This document shows, in pieces, positions 6,598-10,663 of a stretch of 10,663 bases of DNA (position 1 is its first letter; each line of letters opens with the position of its first letter). The stretch comes from JASHVB01 sp049522565 (GTDB lineage: Bacteria; Pseudomonadota; Alphaproteobacteria; Acetobacterales; Acetobacteraceae). Where the stretch lies: contig JBEKNT010000304.1 of the NCBI GenBank assembly GCA_049522565.1, positions 1 through 10,663 of the forward strand. Reading direction: 5' to 3'. Below the pieces are notes generated by a model that was not told the origin of the DNA, made no database searches, and saw nothing but the letters and a program-made list of their open reading frames with translations. The position numbers and the translations under genes were made by a program.

Positions 6598-6632
6598 CCC
6601 GGCGATGACCCACAAGTTGCGGTGAGCGACCC

Positions 6633-7373
6633 ATGTCCCTTGTCCCGGATCTGACCAATCGCATCGCCTTGGTGACGGGCGGCTCGCGCGGCATCGGCCG
6701 AGCCGTCGCGTTGGCACTTGCCGAGGCCGGCGCCGACGTCGCGGTGAACTACCGCGAACGCGCCGAGGCAGCGCGCGCCGTGGCCGACGCCGTGCGCGCC
6801 GCCGGGCGGCGCGCCATTGCCATCGGCGCCGACGTGTCCGACAGCGCCGCTGTCGCCGGCATGATGCAGGCGATCGCCGCGCAACTCGGCCCGGTGGACG
6901 TGCTGGTCAACAACGCCGGCATCGCGCTGATCCGCACGGTGGACGAGCTGACCGAGGCGGATTTCGACACCACCATCACGGTGAACCTGAAATCCGCCTT
7001 TCTCTGCACCCAGGCCGCGCTGCCGCACATGCGCGCGCAACGCTGGGGGCGGATCGTCAACATCTCCTCCGGTGCGGCGCGGGGCGCGGGCGGGATCGGC
7101 GTGCACTACAACGCCTCCAAGGCCGGCATGGAGGGCCTGACGCGGGGTTACGCCGCGCGCCTGGTCACCGCGGGCATCACGGTCAACGCGGTGGCGCCGT
7201 CGCTGATCGACACCGACATGATGGCGGCGCGGCGGGACGATTACGCGAAGCGCATCCCGCTCGGCCGCATGGGCACGCCGGAGGAGGTGGCGCAGGCGGT
7301 GCTGCTGGTGCTCGGCAACCCGTACATGACCGGCCAGACGGTGCAGCTAAACGGCGGCACGAACTTCGTGTAG
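6633..7373 (+). CDS. SDR family oxidoreductase (FabG-like)
   Basis: This 246-residue classical short-chain dehydrogenase has the cofactor loop TGGSRGIGRA (15-24), NNAG at 93-96, N118, and the catalytic S146, Y159 and K163 (YNASK) with the usual 13-residue Ser-Tyr spacing. The end, MTGQTVQLNGGTNFV, is typical of 3-oxoacyl-ACP reductase-like enzymes. The residue after the second strand (NYRER) suggests NADP(H), as in FabG. It is the first gene of an apparent operon with a Rieske dioxygenase and a glutathione S-transferase. A role oxidising the cis-diol made by such a dioxygenase or reducing a keto intermediate is inferred from context, while the sequence itself looks like a general FabG homologue. 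No duplicated or broken parts are seen. Confidence 0.92.
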   Translation: MSLVPDLTNRIALVTGGSRGIGRAVALALAEAGADVAVNYRERAEAARAVADAVRAAGRRAIAIGADVSDSAAVAGMMQAIAAQLGPVDVLVNNAGIALIRTVDELTEADFDTTITVNLKSAFLCTQAALPHMRAQRWGRIVNISSGAARGAGGIGVHYNASKAGMEGLTRGYAARLVTAGITVNAVAPSLIDTDMMAARRDDYAKRIPLGRMGTPEEVAQAVLLVLGNPYMTGQTVQLNGGTNFV

Positions 7374-7404
7374 GGTGCGGGCAAGCAACCCCAGGGAGGA
7401 CGCG

Positions 7405-8534
7405 ATGGACGGCACCAGCGTGCAACCCGCACTCGGCGGCGCAACCCATGTATGGCCGCCGGGCCTCACGCGCGTGCCCTTCTGGGTCTATCAGGAACGC
7501 GATGTCGCGCGGCAAGAGCAGACCCGCATCTTCCAGGGTGCGGTGTGGAATTTCCTGTGCCTGGAAGTGGACATTCCCAACGTGGGGGATTTCCGCACCA
7601 CCTTCGTGGGCGAGATGCCGGTGGTCGTGGTGCGCGGCGACAACGGCGCGGTGCACGCCTTCGAGAACCGCTGCGCGCATCGCGGTGCGCTGATCTGCCT
7701 GGAGGACAGCGGCTCCGCCAAGGACTTCGCCTGCGTCTATCATGCGTGGCGCTACGATTTGTGCGGCAACCTGGTGTCGGTGGCGTTCCGGCACGGCGTG
7801 AACGGCCAGGGCGGCATGGCGAAGGACTTCGACATGGCCGCCATCGGCCCGCGCAAGCTGCGCACGACCACCTTCTGCGGCCTGGTGTTCGGCACGCTGT
7901 CGGAGGCGACGCCGCCGATCGAAGAATACCTCGGCGAAGCGATCGTCGGGCGGGTTCGCCGCGTGCTGAAAAAGCCGGTCGAGGTCATCGGCCGCTTCGT
8001 CCAGCCGCTGCCGAACAACTGGAAGCTCTACATGGAGAACGTGAAGGACACCTACCATGCGAGCCTGCTGCACCTGTTCTTCGCCACCTTCCGTATCACC
8101 CGGCTGAGCCAGGGCGGCGGCGTCCTGGTCAGCGAGAGCGGCGCGCACCATGCCTCCACCACGCTGGCGCCGGCGCAGGCCGCCGACACCACCTATCGCG
8201 ACGCCGGGTTGCGTTCGGACAACGAGAGTTTTCGGCTCGCCGATCCCGGCCTGCTGGAGATACGCGACGAGTGGGGCGACGGCATCCAGTTGCAGATCCT
8301 CAGCGTGTTCCCCGGGTTCATTTTGCAGCAGATCCACAACTGCCTGGCGGTGCGGCAGATCGTGCCGCGCGGTGTCGATGCGATGGATCTGCACTGCGCG
8401 GCACCGCTACGGCCGAGGACGAGGAGTCGGTGGTGGAAATGGGCGGCTCCGGCGCGGAAACCCAGACGACGCGCGCCACCGAGGCAGCGGTGCGCGGCTT
8501 CTGGAAGGAATGGCGACGGCTGATGGAGGTATGA
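7405..8534 (+). pseudogene. Rieske ring-hydroxylating dioxygenase alpha subunit, broken by C-terminal deletion and frameshift
   Basis: The start at 7405 has a good GGGAGGA site. Residues 1-330 are normal for an oxygenase alpha subunit. They contain the Rieske [2Fe-2S] ligands C90, H92, C110 and H113 (CAHRGA...CVYHAW), the bridging D215 and the catalytic iron ligands H218 and H223 in ENVKDTYHASLLH. After DAMDLH (His330, ending 8394) the frame turns into an Arg/Pro-rich string that stops at 8521-8523. The genuine C-terminus is found in another frame from about 8397 to TGA 8532-8534: VVEMGGSGAETQTTRATE and then VRGFWKEWRRLMEV. Joined, the two parts make about 375 residues against about 420-430 expected. 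The missing block is the part that should contain the GPAG...D/E motif with the third, carboxylate iron ligand. A plausible junction is at 8396/8397. The product cannot be a working oxygenase; an assembly error is the alternative. Confidence 0.85.
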
Positions 8535-8538
8535 CGCG

Positions 8539-9015
8539 ATGACCGGGCCTGAAACGCTGTTCCGCCTGGCGACGCTGAACACGGCTTACGCCGCCTGCAT
8601 CGATGCCGACCGGCTGGAGGACTGGCCGGGCTTTTTCCACGAGCGCTGCCTGTACAAGATTACCACCGCGGATAATCACCGACGGGGTTATGCGGCGGGG
8701 GTGGTGTATGCGGATTCTCGCGCCATGCTGCATGATCGCGTCTCCGCCTTGCGCCAGGCCAACATCTACGAGCGGCAGAACTACCGGCACATCGTCGGCA
8801 TGCCGTCGGTGGGCGCTGAGAAAGATGGCGAGATCAGTGCCGAAGCGCCGTTCCTGGTGGTGCGCACGATGCGCGACGGGCGGATGGATCTGTTCGCGGC
8901 CGGCGTCTATGTTGACCGCCTGCGCGAAGACACCGACGGCGTTTTGCGTTTTGCCGAGCGGCTGGTGATCTGCGACAGTTCACGCTTCGACACATTGCTG
9001 GCGATCCCGCTATGA
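8539..9015 (+). CDS. Ring-hydroxylating dioxygenase beta subunit
   Basis: This 158-residue protein has the NTF2-like (SnoaL-like) cone fold of the beta subunits that support alpha3beta3 dioxygenases. Characteristic parts are the N-terminal helix with YAACIDADRLEDWPGFF, the ERCLYKITTADN strand, and the ERQNYRHIVGMPSV stretch followed by paired strands (AEAPFLVVRTMRDG, LFAAGVYVDRL). It has a structural role and carries no catalytic residues. GGAGG at 8525-8529 sits nine bases before ATG 8539, inside the end of the alpha gene, so the two were co-translated. The gene itself looks undamaged although its partner is broken. It overlaps the GST gene by four bases (ATGA). Confidence 0.92.
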   Translation: MTGPETLFRLATLNTAYAACIDADRLEDWPGFFHERCLYKITTADNHRRGYAAGVVYADSRAMLHDRVSALRQANIYERQNYRHIVGMPSVGAEKDGEISAEAPFLVVRTMRDGRMDLFAAGVYVDRLREDTDGVLRFAERLVICDSSRFDTLLAIPL

Positions 9016-9692
9016 ACGACACCGCACCGGCGCGGCCCGTCACCAACACGGCGCCCAATCCGCCCGACCGGCTGACGCTGTTCGGCAGCTTCACCTCGAG
9101 TTCCAGCTACAAGCCGATGCTGTACTTGTCGCTGGCTCGGCTGCCGTTCAGCTTCCGCACGGTGAACTTGAAGTTCGGCGTGCAGAAGCAACCCGAGTAT
9201 CTCGCGGTGAACCGCTACGGCCAGGTGCCGGCGCTGCGTCATCGCGGGCTGACCATCGTGCAGTCGAATGTCATCCTCGACTATCTTGGCCGCACGACAG
9301 GGCATTTCGCCGGCCGGACAGAGCAAGAGCAGTGGACGGCGCGGGAGTGGCTGTCGTGGGAGGCGGACAATATTACGAATGTCGCCAAGGTGAGGCATTA
9401 CTCGCGGTTCCGCTCGGTCGATCCGGCGGTGATGGACTATTTCCGCCCGTTGGCGGATGCCGCGGTGGGTTTCGTGGACCATGCGCTGGAAGGCCGCGAC
9501 TGGCTGGTCGGCGATGGCCCGACCATCGCCGATATCGGCTGCTGGGGCCGCATGGTGTTCATGGCCGAAGGCGGCATGGAAATCGGACGATGGCCCAACG
9601 TCGAAGCGTGGTCGCGGCGTCTGAAAGCTATGCCGGGCTTCGCGCTGCCCTACGACCTGATTCCGAAGAAAGACCGGGAGATCGATCCGTAA
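9012..9692 (+). CDS. Glutathione S-transferase family protein
   Basis: This 226-residue protein has a thioredoxin-like N-terminal domain (LTLFGSFTSSSSYKPMLYLS), the cis-proline P73 in GQVPAL, and Q84-S85, which contact the gamma-glutamyl part of glutathione. An all-helical C-terminal domain follows, with the TIAD N-capping box at 171-174 (PTIADIGCWGRM). The class cannot be fixed by eye; the Ser-rich segment at 28-32 may supply the catalytic hydroxyl. Its ATG overlaps the beta-subunit stop, so it belongs to the operon. GSTs occur in aromatic catabolic clusters (for example BphK with biphenyl genes), where they act on halogenated or epoxide intermediates or as isomerases. That role is inferred from context. 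An N-terminal extension of about 20 Pro/Thr/Ala-rich residues precedes the fold. Confidence 0.9.
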   Translation: MNDTAPARPVTNTAPNPPDRLTLFGSFTSSSSYKPMLYLSLARLPFSFRTVNLKFGVQKQPEYLAVNRYGQVPALRHRGLTIVQSNVILDYLGRTTGHFAGRTEQEQWTAREWLSWEADNITNVAKVRHYSRFRSVDPAVMDYFRPLADAAVGFVDHALEGRDWLVGDGPTIADIGCWGRMVFMAEGGMEIGRWPNVEAWSRRLKAMPGFALPYDLIPKKDREIDP

Positions 9693-9704
9693 TTACGGGA
9701 GTAG

Positions 9705-9730
9705 GGCGGAAAAGCGAAGCGCGTTCCGCC
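9705..9730. repeat. Intergenic hairpin GGCGGAA...TTCCGCC after the GST gene
   Basis: A perfect 7-bp stem (9705-9711 with 9724-9730) encloses an inner GCG-AAG-CGC stem. The motif GTAGGGCGGAA...TTCCGCC resembles, from memory, a REP-like element scattered between genes in many proteobacteria. It starts 12 bases after the GST stop and may end the operon transcript or protect its 3' end; no T-run follows. The rest of the gap to 9871 holds no supportable gene. Confidence 0.6.
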
Positions 9731-9871
9731 ACGGGGTCCGATCACACCTGCGAACCAGACCTAGTGGTATGGCGTCGCTTGACCTCCCGCAGTTATGAGG
9801 CGTGGATGCAGTTGGAGACCTGCCGATAGCGGATGACGCATTAGAGCATGGTTATTGAAAGGAGAGATGGC

Positions 9872-10597
9872 ATGGATACGGCGCATGGACGCGCGTCCTC
9901 AAATATCGGAGGTCTCTGCGATATTCTCGTCACCGGAATGAAGCAGCACATTCCTGATGCGACCGCGAATGCCGGAAAAAATTGGTGTACAATAGGTAAG
10001 CCAAGTGTTGCATTCGTGCAGCATACCAGAAACGCCCTAAACGTCTTCCTTCGTTGCAATCAAGCCGAAGGCGTTCAACTTTCGTCGTACTTAAGTTCTG
10101 ACTCGGCGCTCTCATTGTCCGAGCGCAAGAGCCTTGGGTCGGCATGGGCCAAGGGAACCCCGTATTTTCTTAGAATCACAACGCCGGAAGAGGCCGCAGC
10201 GGCGGTTCCGCTTCTTCTTTTCCTGGCTCGGAGACCCTCACGCAAACAAAGCCGAAACGTCATAGTGATGCCGTCCGAGGACGGTGCTGCCGATCACTGG
10301 GAAGGCAATCGTGCTGTCCTATATATAAGCCGGTTCGAGCGAGACCCGAAGGCAAGGAATGATTGCATCAAAATATTTGGGACATCCTGTTCCGTGTGCA
10401 ATTTCAACTTTGGCCGGGTATTCGGAACGATCGGAAATGGCTTTATTCATGTGCATCATCTGAATCCACTTTCAGCGGTTGGGGCTTCGCACAAGGTCCG
10501 CCCCAAGAACGATCTTCGTCCTGTGTGCCCGAATTGCCATGAGTGTCCGTCCGGGAACAAATTGAGTCTTTTGAATCGGTTAGCGGCCCCCTCTTGA
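9872..10597 (+). CDS. HNH endonuclease-like protein
   Basis: This 241-residue protein has a C-terminal HNH (beta-beta-alpha metal) nuclease domain. It contains a zinc tetrad C173/C176 (CSVC) and C219/C222 (CPNC), the catalytic HVHH at 193-196, N213 in KNDLRPVC and H223. The preceding stretch AVLYISRFERDPKARNDCIKIFG is typical of McrA-like HNH proteins. The first 110 or so residues (KPSVAFVQHTRNALNVFLR, later GTPYFLRITTPEEAAAAVPL) faintly resemble a DUF5655-type domain. The start at 9872 is preferred over ATG 9848 because AAAGGAGA lies about six bases upstream. The end after NCH is unusual: the expected MLH-type continuation is replaced by ECPSGNKLSLLNRLAAPS. Base composition and codon use are clearly less GC-rich than upstream genes, pointing to horizontal transfer. 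A phage or plasmid restriction role is possible, but no methylase is present. Confidence 0.85.
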   Translation: MDTAHGRASSNIGGLCDILVTGMKQHIPDATANAGKNWCTIGKPSVAFVQHTRNALNVFLRCNQAEGVQLSSYLSSDSALSLSERKSLGSAWAKGTPYFLRITTPEEAAAAVPLLLFLARRPSRKQSRNVIVMPSEDGAADHWEGNRAVLYISRFERDPKARNDCIKIFGTSCSVCNFNFGRVFGTIGNGFIHVHHLNPLSAVGASHKVRPKNDLRPVCPNCHECPSGNKLSLLNRLAAPS

Positions 10598-10623
10598 ACC
10601 CGTTGATTCCGCTACCATTTTGC

Positions 10624-10646
10624 GCCCCCTGCATTGAATTGGGGGC
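10624..10646. terminator. Hairpin GCCCCC...GGGGGC downstream of the HNH gene
   Basis: A 6-bp G/C stem (10624-10629 with 10641-10646) with an 11-base loop lies 27 bases past the HNH stop. It is a possible terminator or mobile-element edge. The trailing bases are only weakly T-rich, so the assignment is tentative. The final 17 bases of the window hold nothing identifiable. Confidence 0.3.
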
Positions 10647-10663
10647 ACCTTATGTGGACCAGG

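Noticed and set aside
7183..8394. Minus-strand open frame (403 codons) opposite the SDR end and dioxygenase alpha gene
   Set aside because: It is a compositional shadow of the Rieske gene, with no motifs and no ribosome binding site.
8392..8534. Programmed ribosomal frameshift joining the two parts of the alpha subunit
   Set aside because: No slippery heptamer or stimulatory stem is apparent, and about 45-50 conserved residues would still be missing, so a deletion explains the data better.
1..10663. tRNA, rRNA, riboswitch or CRISPR array
   Set aside because: No cloverleaf with conserved T-loop, no rRNA-like stretch and no regularly spaced repeats were found on reading either strand.

Overview
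The window reads as high-GC alphaproteobacterial DNA. The core gene order proA-nadD-rsfS, with a Lys/Arg/Pro-rich N-terminal extension on RsfS, together with the accessory families (Uma2 nuclease, DUF433, VapBC), fits Rhodospirillales and possibly Acetobacteraceae. That placement is inference from gene order and protein flavour, not from a database search.

Layout. A complete major-facilitator transporter of the ACS type lies on the minus strand (78-1424). All other genes are on the plus strand. First comes a type II toxin-antitoxin pair in which the VapB-like antitoxin carries an internal stop codon and the VapC toxin is intact (1624-2276). It is followed by the housekeeping block proA (proline synthesis), nadD (NAD synthesis) and rsfS (ribosome silencing), with tight or overlapping junctions. 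A double-hairpin intergenic repeat separates this block from a class II (fuculose-phosphate-type) aldolase. Then come a Uma2-family nuclease-like gene and a DUF433 antitoxin-like gene. The DUF433 gene is followed by debris: the first few codons of a DUF5615-like toxin joined to the last 18 codons of a second DUF433 gene.

The region 6633-9692 looks like one catabolic operon: a short-chain dehydrogenase, the alpha and beta subunits of a Rieske ring-hydroxylating dioxygenase, and a glutathione S-transferase. The alpha gene is damaged. About 330 residues are normal, then the frame shifts and roughly 45-50 expected residues are missing, including the segment that should carry the carboxylate ligand of the catalytic iron. 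The operon is therefore probably non-functional as a dioxygenase unless the sequence contains an error.

The right end (about 9700-10663) has visibly lower GC and different codon use. It carries an HNH endonuclease-like gene between two hairpins, which suggests recent acquisition.

I see no convincing new multi-gene system. The most notable signals are three separate gene-decay events (vapB nonsense codon, collapsed DUF433/DUF5615 tandem, dioxygenase alpha deletion), an apparent AUA start codon for rsfS fused to the nadD stop codon, and a small lower-GC HNH islet. No tRNA, rRNA or CRISPR array was seen.
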